Below, one piece after another: positions 1 through 7,306 of a stretch of DNA of 20,210 bases (positions are counted from its first letter, which is position 1; each line of letters begins with the position of its first letter). Both the position numbers and the translations under genes were made by a program. Source of the DNA: Candidatus Thorarchaeota archaeon MP8T_1. Its GTDB lineage: Archaea; Asgardarchaeota; Thorarchaeia; Thorarchaeales; Thorarchaeaceae. The stretch lies in contig PJER01000042.1 of NCBI GenBank assembly GCA_002825465.1, positions 1 through 20,210 of the forward strand. The letters run 5' to 3'. The notes beneath the pieces were generated by a model. It saw nothing but the letters and a program-made list of their open reading frames with translations, was not told where the DNA came from and searched no databases.

Positions 1-243
1 GCATGTAGGCACAGCAAAAGTCGTCGCGCCCTTTGCTGCTTCAAGCGCGGCTGAGGTCTTGTCTTCACCTCGAATCAACAGACTCGACTCATAGCTCTCT
101 GGACCATGACGCTCAATCACGGTCACAAAGACAAGGTCTTCTGCTCCATCTGAGCATACAGGACAAGTTTCAGGAAAGCTGATTCTGGATAACTTTGTCT
201 TGATGCGGATTCTCTTTCTTCCTCGCCTGAGATGCTCGGTCAT
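1..243 (-). CDS. Zinc-ribbon-like protein, N-terminal part (runs off the left edge)
   Basis: An open frame starts at an ATG (243-241) and stays open for 81 codons to the window edge, so only the N-terminus is visible. It begins with a very basic stretch rich in Arg and Lys (residues 6-20), followed by a Cys-Pro-Val-Cys pair at residues 27 and 30. Another Cys lies at residue 81, so a zinc-binding knuckle whose second half falls at or beyond the edge is plausible. A GGGAG ribosome binding site lies about 9 nt before the ATG. The gene is 41 bp downstream of the Alba-like gene on the same strand, and the two probably share a transcript. I do not recognise the family. The basic N-terminus and Cys pair would suit a nucleic-acid-binding protein, but that is inference. 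Confidence 0.6.
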   Translation of the reverse strand, partial: MTEHLRRGRKRIRIKTKLSRISFPETCPVCSDGAEDLVFVTVIERHGPESYESSLLIRGEDKTSAALEAAKGATTFAVPTC

Positions 244-284
244 TGAGCTACTCCCTTTTCTTTGAACGCGGTGCAAGAAGAAGA

Positions 285-659
285 CTATTTTGGAGGAAGA
301 ACAATGATTTGCACGCTTGTAACTGGCATATTATTCTCAGAATCGTTTGCATCGAACGTGTCAAAGGTCATCTCATATGTAAAATTCTTCTCTCCGATCT
401 TAAGCTCGTGAGCAATTCGAACTGCAAGCCCTATGCCCTTGAAACCAAATCCTCTAATTGCTACCATTCTGCGGTCATCTCTTACAAGTCCCTGTAGGGT
501 GCTCACTACCCTCGGAATATTCACCCTACCTGCCTTATGTGAGATTTCAAGGAGAACATAATCACTCGTAGGAAATACTGCAAGATCCTCATCCATTGTG
601 ATACTGATTACTGCATCTCCAATCTTCAACGGGTTTGGTATTCGGTCTCTGAGTGACAT
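285..659 (-). CDS. Alba-like nucleic-acid-binding domain protein
   Basis: The protein has about 124 residues from the ATG at 659, or 128 from an in-frame ATG at 671. The central and C-terminal parts follow the Alba pattern: an N-terminal strand (DYVLLEIS), a helix, a strand-turn of the kind 'VAIRGFGFKGIGLAVRIA' that matches the Alba 'I-ARG-I-AVD-A' strand-helix, a hairpin region (residues about 90-110), and a final strand (SVQIIVLPPK) like the Alba C-terminus. Alba proteins are small archaeal DNA- and RNA-binding dimers. This one lacks the usual short basic N-terminus and instead carries about 30 residues rich in hydrophobic and acidic positions, so it may be a divergent paralogue. Neither start has a clear ribosome binding site. 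A TATA-like CGTATAAG at 730-723 could serve it. The zinc-ribbon-like gene follows 41 bp downstream. Confidence 0.6.
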   Translation of the reverse strand: MSLRDRIPNPLKIGDAVISITMDEDLAVFPTSDYVLLEISHKAGRVNIPRVVSTLQGLVRDDRRMVAIRGFGFKGIGLAVRIAHELKIGEKNFTYEMTFDTFDANDSENNMPVTSVQIIVLPPK

Positions 660-721
660 AATGAATATCATATACTGCCAGACTAATCAACTTGATGGCT
701 TTGGAAGCCACAATCTCAAGC

Positions 722-731
722 CTCTTATACG
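722..731. promoter_or_regulatory. Candidate shared TATA box between divergent Alba-like and ABC genes
   Basis: The 93-bp gap between the Alba-like gene (minus) and the ABC binding-protein gene (plus) contains CCTCTTATACG. Read on plus it gives CTTATACG about 38 nt before the TTG start at 765. Read on minus it gives CGTATAAGAGG about 60 nt before the starts of the Alba-like gene. Either direction would place a transcription start about 25 nt downstream, in front of the coding region. The match is modest and this is a reading by eye. Confidence 0.3.
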
Positions 732-764
732 AATCTGCGACTCTTCGTTGAGAGGTAACACGAG

Positions 765-1766
765 TTGGACAAGAAAGAAACAATCGCTGTGAGTGTAATT
801 GTCATCGTCGTTATGTCGATTGGAATCATTGCTCTTTGGAATCCTGCGCCAGCTTCTGATGTTGCAGATGTTCGTATAGGCTATCTTTCCAAGGACTTGC
901 ATCAATTAGCGCTAAGAGTTGCTATTGACAATGGACTATTTGCACGTGAGAATATCACTGTAGACCTTGTGCAATATGGTAACGGTGCCTTAGAAATGGA
1001 TGGATTTCTAGCAGGGCAGATAGATATGGGCTATTTAGGAGCTGCTCCAGCTATGGTTAAACGAATCAATCAGGACATCATGATTACCATATTGGCTACA
1101 GCCAATCTTGAAGGATCCGCGATTATGGTATCTAAAGAAGAATATGATGCTGGCCACGTGACAACCATTTCTGATCTTGTTGGTAAAGGCGTATATCAAC
1201 CCGGTCCCTCAACCGTTCAGAATTTCCTTTTGAGACTGGCACTCAATCAATCCGGACTTAGCTATTCAAACATAACTGCTTTGACCATATCACCTTCTCT
1301 TATGGCTGACTCGCTCACTGCTGAGAATCCTGCATTTGTCGCGTGGGAACCATTCAACGCTAAAGCTGAGTATGATAACAAGTCGGTGGCTTTGACTCTT
1401 TCAAGTGACATTTGGCCGAGGCATCCCTGTTGCGTACTAGCATCTGATAACACCTTTCTCGCGGCTCATCCTGATATCGCGCAGAAGGTAGTTGATATCC
1501 ACGTTGAGGCTGAGCAGTGGATTGTTAGTCACCCTGCGGAAGCAATCGCAATTGCAATTAATTGGCTTGAAATGGATGAAACTCCTGTTCAGAATGCTTT
1601 CAATCGTATAATCTACGACTACAATGTGAATCGAACAGGTCTTGAGACATATCTTAATTTCCTCATTCATGAAGAGCAGCTTGAAGTAGGTAAGATACCT
1701 GCTAATACAACAATATTCTTGGATGGTTTCATTAATACTACATATATTGATAGTCTTGGCCCATAA
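765..1766 (+). CDS. ABC transporter substrate-binding protein (SsuA/TauA/NitT type)
   Basis: This is the extracytoplasmic solute receptor of an ABC importer. Residues 7-25 form a hydrophobic segment that acts as a signal anchor, with no lipobox Cys after it, so the protein is probably held to the membrane by this helix. The mature part opens with the family's hallmark 'RIGYLSKDLHQLA', then 'NGLFARENITVDLV', 'FLAGQIDMGYLGAAPAM' and 'ATANLEGSAIMV', all typical of the NMT1/THI5-like periplasmic-binding fold used by Ssu, Tau and nitrate importers. The start is a TTG, chosen because GAGAGGT (749-755) lies about 9 nt upstream and the membrane segment follows at once. The permease gene begins 27 bp downstream. 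The substrate cannot be read from the sequence: alkanesulfonates, taurine, nitrate, pyrimidine precursors and aromatic acids are all handled by relatives. Confidence 0.88.
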   Translation: MDKKETIAVSVIVIVVMSIGIIALWNPAPASDVADVRIGYLSKDLHQLALRVAIDNGLFARENITVDLVQYGNGALEMDGFLAGQIDMGYLGAAPAMVKRINQDIMITILATANLEGSAIMVSKEEYDAGHVTTISDLVGKGVYQPGPSTVQNFLLRLALNQSGLSYSNITALTISPSLMADSLTAENPAFVAWEPFNAKAEYDNKSVALTLSSDIWPRHPCCVLASDNTFLAAHPDIAQKVVDIHVEAEQWIVSHPAEAIAIAINWLEMDETPVQNAFNRIIYDYNVNRTGLETYLNFLIHEEQLEVGKIPANTTIFLDGFINTTYIDSLGP

Positions 1767-1793
1767 GCCCACGAAACGGTAGACAGAAAAGCA

Positions 1794-2681
1794 TTGACTC
1801 TCCAAACGAACTCGAGAAGAATGTCTATCTCCGAATCGGATTCAGAAATTCAACCAGCTCAAATTGATGATGAGCAGAAGAATGGTAGTAGTATCTTCCA
1901 ATCGCTCATCCCCAAGGATATTCCTGGTTGGATACTGTATAAGGTCCTCATACCTGCAATCATCCTCATCATACTCTGGCAATTGATCTCACTCCTTGCT
2001 CAGTCATCACTGTCAGATGTTCTTGATGCCTTTTACCGTCTGGCAACTATTGGCGATAGCGATGGCCATCTTCTTTCAGAGCACGTACAGATGAGTCTGA
2101 CACGAGTGACATTTGGGTTTGCACTAGCAGCTGCTTTTGCCATACCGCTTGGCATCGTAATCGGACGATATCATAGGGTTGACTCTATTCTTGGACCAGT
2201 AGTGGAGGCGATGCGACCTATTCCCCCCATTGCATGGATTCCATTGGCAATCCTGCTTTTCCGAACCAATATGTTGGGTGCTCAGGTGTTTATCATCTGG
2301 GTCGGAGCCTTCTTTCCTATACTCATCAATACCACAACCGGAGTAAAACGGACCGAGCCAGTTCACATTGATGCAGCGAAGACCTTTGGTGCAAGTGAAT
2401 TTCAGATCCTCTCAAAAATAGTAGTTCCCTCTTCAGGTCCGGAGGTATTTGCTGGTCTACGGATTGGATTCGGTATTGGTTGGATGTGCCTTGTAGCGGC
2501 TGAAATGATCGGAGGTGGACTCGGGCTTGGCTATCTGGTCCTTATCATGCAGCAAGTAGGTCGTACAGGTGCGGTCATTGCGAGTATGTTCCTTATTGGT
2601 CTAATTGGCTTTCTCATCAGCTATTTCTTTCTATTAGTCGAGAGGCGTCTACTCAGGTGGCGACAGTCTGTTTCTGTCTAG
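1794..2681 (+). CDS. ABC transporter permease (SsuC/TauC/NitT type)
   Basis: This is the membrane subunit of the importer encoded with the upstream binding protein. It has a cytoplasmic N-terminus of about 45 polar residues and a first membrane helix at about residues 47-66. A BPD_transp_1 core with about five further helices follows from about residue 100 to the end. The coupling loop carries the EAA motif at residues 193-214 (DAAKTFGASEFQILSKIVVPSS), which docks on the ATPase, and the 'RPIPPIAWIPL' stretch before it is characteristic of the NitT/TauT/Ssu group. The start is uncertain: TTG at 1794 gives 295 residues and ATG at 1821 gives 286; neither has a convincing ribosome binding site, and the conserved part is unaffected. 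The 3' end overlaps the convergent ATPase gene by 29 bp. Confidence 0.9.
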   Translation: MTLQTNSRRMSISESDSEIQPAQIDDEQKNGSSIFQSLIPKDIPGWILYKVLIPAIILIILWQLISLLAQSSLSDVLDAFYRLATIGDSDGHLLSEHVQMSLTRVTFGFALAAAFAIPLGIVIGRYHRVDSILGPVVEAMRPIPPIAWIPLAILLFRTNMLGAQVFIIWVGAFFPILINTTTGVKRTEPVHIDAAKTFGASEFQILSKIVVPSSGPEVFAGLRIGFGIGWMCLVAAEMIGGGLGLGYLVLIMQQVGRTGAVIASMFLIGLIGFLISYFFLLVERRLLRWRQSVSV

Positions 2682-3453
2682 ATTCATCCATTGCCTTCTG
2701 TTGCTCAACACGAAGGACATCGAGAATCTTGCTCCTATAGGCAAGACACTCCTGTGATGTTCTAATGCGTGGTTTGGGGATGTCGATTTTGTACTCCGCG
2801 ATGACTCTTGCAGGAAGATTGCTCAGCATAAGAATCCTATCTGACATGAAGACTGCCTCATCCACATTATGTGACACAAATACTATGGTAGATCTCGTCA
2901 GTTTCTGTATCCTGAGAAATTCTTCTTGTAGATAGTTCCGAGTCTGCGCATCTAGATTAGAGAAGGCTTCGTCAGCAACGAGTATGTCTGGTGACACGAC
3001 TAGGCTTCGTGCCATCTCAGTCTTTCTTGCTTGACCCCCAGAAATCTCATGAGGGTAATGGTTCTCAAGACCTTCCATCCCCACAATTCTAATGATCTCC
3101 TCAGTCCTACTCCTACGCTCCTCTGGCGAAATACCTATGATTTCTAAACCAAACTCAATATTCTGTCTGACTGTCCTCCACGGGAACAAAGACTCCTGTT
3201 GAAATATGTAGCCAACACGATTATGTCCTGTCACGACCTGTTGACCTTCGATAATTATCTGTCCATCGTCAGACTCGAGTAGCCCTGCAATTATTTTCAG
3301 AAGTGTTGTCTTACCACATCCACTGGGTCCAAGGATACTCAGGAGTTCCCCTTCAGACACATCAAAGGAGATGTTATCCAAGACCTGAGTCATACCCCCA
3401 GTACCATTAGGATACGCTTTTGCTAGATTCCGGACCGAGAGCTTGGACAACAT
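2653..3453 (-). CDS. ABC transporter ATP-binding protein (SsuB/TauB/NitT type)
   Basis: This is the ATPase subunit expected to power the importer encoded on the opposite strand. All ABC elements are visible, with residues numbered from an upstream GTG at 3465: Walker A GPSGCGKTT at 46-54, Q-loop Gln at 89/90 in 'FQQESLFPW', signature ISGGQ at 141-145, Walker B ILVADE at 161-166 with the catalytic Glu, and the switch His at 189 in 'VSHNVDEA'. After the signature the helix reads 'ARKTEMARSLV' where most relatives have 'RQRVALARAL'. I prefer the ATG at 3453 because a TATA-like ATATAAAA at 3485-3478 would place transcription initiation near 3457, just before that ATG and downstream of the GTG. 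Placing the ATPase convergent to its permease is unusual, since these genes normally share an operon. Confidence 0.9.
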   Translation of the reverse strand: MLSKLSVRNLAKAYPNGTGGMTQVLDNISFDVSEGELLSILGPSGCGKTTLLKIIAGLLESDDGQIIIEGQQVVTGHNRVGYIFQQESLFPWRTVRQNIEFGLEIIGISPEERRSRTEEIIRIVGMEGLENHYPHEISGGQARKTEMARSLVVSPDILVADEAFSNLDAQTRNYLQEEFLRIQKLTRSTIVFVSHNVDEAVFMSDRILMLSNLPARVIAEYKIDIPKPRIRTSQECLAYRSKILDVLRVEQQKAMDESRQKQTVAT

Positions 3454-3477
3454 TTCAGCAACCACTATTGATGTGTC

Positions 3478-3485
3478 TTTTATAT
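3478..3485 (-). promoter_or_regulatory. TATA box for the ABC ATPase gene
   Basis: On the minus strand the sequence reads ATATAAAA, followed about 25 nt later by the ATG at 3453. This geometry implies a leaderless or nearly leaderless mRNA and argues against the upstream GTG at 3465 as the start. Confidence 0.45.
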
Positions 3486-3572
3486 CTGTTAAATACTGTG
3501 CTTTAAAATGGTGTTCTATTCGAGGGAGGCTGAGCGCACAAAGTAAAAAAAGGCCCCTGATGAGGAGATAGG

Positions 3573-3582
3573 GTACAAATAT
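3573..3582 (+). promoter_or_regulatory. Candidate TATA element for the propeller-GTPase gene
   Basis: The 157-bp divergent intergenic region between the ABC ATPase (start 3453) and the propeller-GTPase gene (start 3611) holds an AT-rich TACAAATAT about 30 nt before the ATG. A purine-rich GAGGAGATAGGG lies immediately upstream and could act as a BRE-like element. There is no clear ribosome binding site next to the ATG, which fits a very short leader. The match to a consensus TATA box is weak. Confidence 0.3.
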
Positions 3583-3610
3583 CTAGGTTTCATTATAGTT
3601 CCCAAAAGAT

Positions 3611-5962
3611 ATGGTGCAAAGACAAAGACGGAAGGTAACATCCTTGGGTTCGCCAAAGATTCTATTCGAAATTGAAGATGACGAGAGTACTAGTGCTATC
3701 GCAGTTGGTGATGTCACCGGCTCAGGGACAATGGAGCTTTGCACCGGTGGACGAGATGGTGTGATTCGTCTCTATGATGCTAATCGTGCTGAGATTGTAT
3801 TACTCGCTCAACATGATGTGGGCGGCAGTATTCTCTCCATCAAAATAGCCGATGCTAATAACGATGGGCAGATGGAGATCATTATTGGACGTGCTTTGGG
3901 ACCAACAGAAAAGCCCGGGACTGGCGGAACAGTTCAAGTCTTTAGGTATGCTCCGAGTGGTCAGCTTGAAGTTCTTGGCGAGTTTGCAGTGGACAAGTTC
4001 GTAACCACTGTCCGAGTGACCGATGTGACCGGAGATGAGAAGAATGAGATTATTGTTGGTGGAAGCGATTCCACCCTGCGAATTCTTAACATGGACACAC
4101 AGAACCAGATCACCCAGTTTGCCATGCATCGTCTAGTGGATATGCCTCTTGCAATCGGTACATGCGATGTTATTGGTGATGAGATTGACGAGATAGTCAC
4201 AGGAAACAGGGACAATACTCTTAGAATCTTCAAGGTTCGAGATCATTCTCTTGAACAGATCGAAGTGCTCGAGCTCCCCAGCCCTGTCGTTTCATTGTCA
4301 TCTGGCGATATCCTCGGAGACCGGAAGATGGAGCTCGCTGTGGTCACACGTGATGGCTCAATCCGTATCTACCGGAATGAGGAGAGCAGATTCGATCTCT
4401 TCACAAAACTTGAGAATGTGAATGCCCTCTCTGTCCGGGTCGAGGAGATTAACGCAGACCATATGGATGAGGTAGTGGTCGCCACAACGGACCATAAGAT
4501 ACGATTTTACAATCTCTACATGGCCGACCTTGTAAACCTTGCAGAGGTGGAAATTGGAAGGAAAATTCTTGCAATCAATGTCGGAGACGCTGGAGGGGAC
4601 GGGCGAAAAGAGGTCCAGGTTGGCGTTTCCAATGGCCCTCTCAAAATCATTGAAGGACTTTACAAGATTATTCCAACGTTTGATGTCAGTCCCGAGGCAA
4701 AGACAGGGACAGCTCTGCGAGGAAAGGTCACAGTCTACAATGTCAGTGACGAGGCTGTTAATGGTATCTCTGGAAAGATCTATCACTTTCCGAAGGATAA
4801 TATGGATGTTGAGCCACAACAGCTGCGGTTTGATCTAGCGCCTGGTGAGAATAAGAATATCGAGATTCAACTCAATCCGAAGGCAGAGGGGACAGTCATC
4901 ATTCGTCCCATTGTCCTTATGTGGACTGATGCTTCTGGTCAAGTACGGCAGGTCACAACACCTGAGACCGCCATTCTTGTTGAGAAAGGAGCAGCTGTCG
5001 CAGCCCCTGCTGCAATCGCTCCGGTCCCAGTTGAACCGACTGATACTGTTGCTGCTACCGAGACCATTATTGAAGATGAGTCGCCCTTTGGTCCTGTTGT
5101 TGGAACTGGATTCAAGGACATCGCACAAAAGGAAGCCGCAGCCCGGATTCTTGAGGAGACCATGCCTGAGGGTGGTGCTGAGTCTCTCAAGGCTGCTGAA
5201 GAGCTCTTGGATCAGTTGTTTGGAGCGGATGAGGCTACTGAGGGAATGGCTGAATTCGATGATGTTGAGAAACTCATGGAAGAGCCCGCTCCCGTGGTGG
5301 AGACCCCGGTCATCGTTGACATCAGTGACACAGAGAGTGCAATCGTCACCGAGATTCGGAACAGACGCCCGAAGGCTCCGCGACCAGGTTCGGCTCCCGA
5401 TTCATATCAATACCTGTTCAAGTTGATGGTCATAGGTGAAGGTGCAGTCGGAAAGACCACACTTGTCAATCGATACGTCACCGGTACCTTTGAGCGAGAC
5501 TACAAGACGACGATCGGATCGCAGTTTGCGGTAAAACTCACGCACATCTCACCACCTGATGCTGAATATTCAACAGGCATTAAGGTTCAGGCATGGGACG
5601 TAGCAGGCCAGGCTCGATTCAAGGCGGTTCGCAAGATGTACTATTCTGGAGCCGCAGGAATCATACTAGTGTTTGATGTCACCCGACGGCGTTCGTTCAC
5701 TGAGTTGTCCAAGTGGGTCCAAGAGGCTGATGAGTCCATCGGAACGCGAGTGCCTACTGTCTGCGTCGGGAATAAGACCGACCTTCCTGACAGAGCAGTG
5801 CCCTCAGATGAGGCAAAACGGTGGGCTGAAGACCAGGGCTTTGTCTACATGGAGAGCTCTGCGAAGACTGGTGATGGTGTTGCTGATATGTTCTCAGTAC
5901 TTGCAGAGGTCATGTGGCGCGAGGCACGACGAGCTCAAGAGGGTAAGAAGACAGAGATATAG
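3611..5962 (+). CDS. Seven-bladed beta-propeller / beta-sandwich / Rab-like small GTPase fusion protein
   Basis: The 783-residue protein is probably cytosolic, as it has no signal peptide or membrane segment. Residues about 28-350 hold seven repeats of an FG-GAP/WD-like unit of the form 'GDhxGDxxxEhhhGxxDxxhRhhx', starting near residues 28, 75, 132, 180, 227, 273 and 320, which fits a seven-bladed propeller. Residues about 355-458 look like an Ig-like or adaptin-ear-like beta-sandwich. Residues 460-598 form an acidic Ala/Glu/Pro-rich linker. Residues 600-775 form a Ras-superfamily GTPase: G1 GEGAVGKTT (609-617), G2 Thr634 in TTIG, G3 WDVAGQ (662-667, switch Gln present), G4 NKTD (721-724) and G5 SSAK (749-752). 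The Trp before G3 and 'MYYSGAAG' resemble Rab proteins. The C-terminus (KKTEI) has no Cys, so it cannot be prenylated in the Rab way. An intact G domain suggests a real nucleotide switch. The partner and process are unknown. Confidence 0.92.
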   Translation: MVQRQRRKVTSLGSPKILFEIEDDESTSAIAVGDVTGSGTMELCTGGRDGVIRLYDANRAEIVLLAQHDVGGSILSIKIADANNDGQMEIIIGRALGPTEKPGTGGTVQVFRYAPSGQLEVLGEFAVDKFVTTVRVTDVTGDEKNEIIVGGSDSTLRILNMDTQNQITQFAMHRLVDMPLAIGTCDVIGDEIDEIVTGNRDNTLRIFKVRDHSLEQIEVLELPSPVVSLSSGDILGDRKMELAVVTRDGSIRIYRNEESRFDLFTKLENVNALSVRVEEINADHMDEVVVATTDHKIRFYNLYMADLVNLAEVEIGRKILAINVGDAGGDGRKEVQVGVSNGPLKIIEGLYKIIPTFDVSPEAKTGTALRGKVTVYNVSDEAVNGISGKIYHFPKDNMDVEPQQLRFDLAPGENKNIEIQLNPKAEGTVIIRPIVLMWTDASGQVRQVTTPETAILVEKGAAVAAPAAIAPVPVEPTDTVAATETIIEDESPFGPVVGTGFKDIAQKEAAARILEETMPEGGAESLKAAEELLDQLFGADEATEGMAEFDDVEKLMEEPAPVVETPVIVDISDTESAIVTEIRNRRPKAPRPGSAPDSYQYLFKLMVIGEGAVGKTTLVNRYVTGTFERDYKTTIGSQFAVKLTHISPPDAEYSTGIKVQAWDVAGQARFKAVRKMYYSGAAGIILVFDVTRRRSFTELSKWVQEADESIGTRVPTVCVGNKTDLPDRAVPSDEAKRWAEDQGFVYMESSAKTGDGVADMFSVLAEVMWREARRAQEGKKTEI

Positions 5963-5963
5963 T

Positions 5964-6605
5964 TCATTCCTGCTTAGCTTTCCAACAGGGTAGGTCTGGT
6001 CTGCTCTCTACCCATGGTATACCAGGACTCACCTCAATAGACCTGGCTGGGTTACTGCAGTGGCACCAGTATGCGCCGCTGATAGTACGCTCCGTTACGC
6101 AGAAGTAACAATTATGGCAACTTCTCTCTGAGGTCTCCTTCTTAGATACAGGCGCCTTTTTTGGTCTATCTTTTTTCTGTGCAGGAATGTCCTTTCTATA
6201 CTTTTCAAGGGTCTGCAGCGCTTCACGTTTGGAGGAGCTAGATATTATCTCATCCCTCAATGACACCATGATCGATTCAGACGCAGAAGTGAGCATTTCG
6301 GATTCAAGCCGTTCCTCCTGTTTCTTGGGATCACTCTTCCAACATCGAGCATCGCTCTGACATAACACCCACCATTTGAAGTCGAAAAATCTGGCCTCTA
6401 GTTCTCTCTCGCCATTTATGCAAGCACATAGGAGATCATCTCCTGCCTTGATTATCCGAACACAGTAGAAGCAGTTATTGCAGCGCCGGGTGAACTCCTC
6501 ATTGTTGTTGCTCTCTTCCGCCTCTTTATCCATGGTGAATTCATCCGGGTCTTCTTGTGACCTAACTGATCTGCGAGTGGTCTTGTCCTCCTTCTCGCTT
6601 CTCAT
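5964..6605 (-). CDS. Hypothetical protein with a duplicated cysteine-rich module
   Basis: I do not recognise this family. The protein (213 residues from the ATG at 6605, or 217 from a TTG at 6617) has two copies of a module C-x2-C-x2-C-x11-C-x-C, then a 'WV' segment and a final Cys-Trp-Lys. In 217-residue numbering the copies use Cys46, 49, 52, 64, 66, 86, 92 and Cys167, 170, 173, 185, 187, 211; the first five Cys of each copy are exactly 121 residues apart. Between them lies a charged, Ser- and Lys-rich helical linker (95-165), and the N-terminus is acidic and polar. The pattern suits two zinc or iron-sulfur sites in a soluble protein. It lies 98 bp downstream of iorB on the same strand, so co-transcription is possible. 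Its stop is 1 bp from that of the convergent propeller-GTPase gene. Confidence 0.75.
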   Translation of the reverse strand: MRSEKEDKTTRRSVRSQEDPDEFTMDKEAEESNNNEEFTRRCNNCFYCVRIIKAGDDLLCACINGERELEARFFDFKWWVLCQSDARCWKSDPKKQEERLESEMLTSASESIMVSLRDEIISSSSKREALQTLEKYRKDIPAQKKDRPKKAPVSKKETSERSCHNCYFCVTERTISGAYWCHCSNPARSIEVSPGIPWVESRPDLPCWKAKQE

Positions 6606-6715
6606 TATTAGGTCCAATCCTTTACAGCAGATAATGCTAACGATGTTCTTCTATGTACTAGATGCAAAAACCCCTTTAAAATCATCATAATCACGCCTGT
6701 GCTTTTGATCTAATA

Positions 6716-7306
6716 TCATTCAAGCGCCGCAATGCCTTCTTCAAAAGCAGTGACATTAACCGTGTCGCCCCCTAGAATTGCATAGAGTGACTCTCTTATC
6801 AGGTCTTTGGTAAGTGGACTCTGGGGCAATGCAGACATGGCACCTAATAGGAAGGAGTTCAGTGCACGTGGTGAACCGGCTCGTAAAAGGGCTGATTCTG
6901 CGTCAAGCATGTAGACCTGCTTGCACTGTTCTGTGAGTGCGGCTGCAATCTTCTCAAGTGGCGCATACTTTCTCTCGCCAGAGCTCACATCTGCAGTTGG
7001 AACCTTCGTTAGGCTTACAAGCGCGATAGTTTGCTTTCCTCCATACTCAACAGCAGCTCGGAGCGCCTCCATTGGCTCTAATCCTAGTAATATATCGACT
7101 TCTCCCTTTGGTATGAGGGGCGCCCAATCCCTCTTTCCAAGTCTAAGATGGGTGAGAACACTGCCTCCCCGCCTCGATGCACCGAAGGTATCGCCTACAA
7201 CAGGTCGCAGGCCTTGGCGAACTGCTGCTTCTGCAAGAACGCGACCACAGACAAGATTTCCCTGTCCTCCCACGCCTGCAACCAGTATATTGAAGGGCTC
7301 CTTCAA
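6716..7306 (-). CDS. iorB: Indolepyruvate:ferredoxin oxidoreductase, beta subunit
   Basis: This is the gamma-type catalytic-domain subunit of indolepyruvate oxidoreductase, which oxidatively decarboxylates aryl pyruvates (from transamination of Trp, Phe and Tyr) to aryl acetyl-CoA and reduces ferredoxin. The 196-residue length is normal for IorB. Residues 6-16 'NILVAGVGGQGN' form the family's glycine-rich opening, and 'FGASRRGGSVLTHLR' at 41-55 is the second conserved block. Residues 70-79 carry 'VDILLGLEPMEAL', also typical. The ATG overlaps the stop of iorA by 4 bp (ATGA), indicating translational coupling. There is no ribosome binding site problem to resolve because of this coupling. The protein is cytosolic. 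Confidence 0.92.
   Translation of the reverse strand: MKEPFNILVAGVGGQGNLVCGRVLAEAAVRQGLRPVVGDTFGASRRGGSVLTHLRLGKRDWAPLIPKGEVDILLGLEPMEALRAAVEYGGKQTIALVSLTKVPTADVSSGERKYAPLEKIAAALTEQCKQVYMLDAESALLRAGSPRALNSFLLGAMSALPQSPLTKDLIRESLYAILGGDTVNVTAFEEGIAALE

Noticed and set aside
765..830. Lipoprotein signal for the ABC binding protein
   Set aside because: No Cys follows the hydrophobic segment, so it was described as a signal anchor instead.
4845..5426. Long plus-strand frame of 193 codons inside the propeller-GTPase gene
   Set aside because: It lies in another frame of a clearly coding gene, is rich in Arg, Leu and Ser as such shadows usually are, and has no motif or ribosome binding site.
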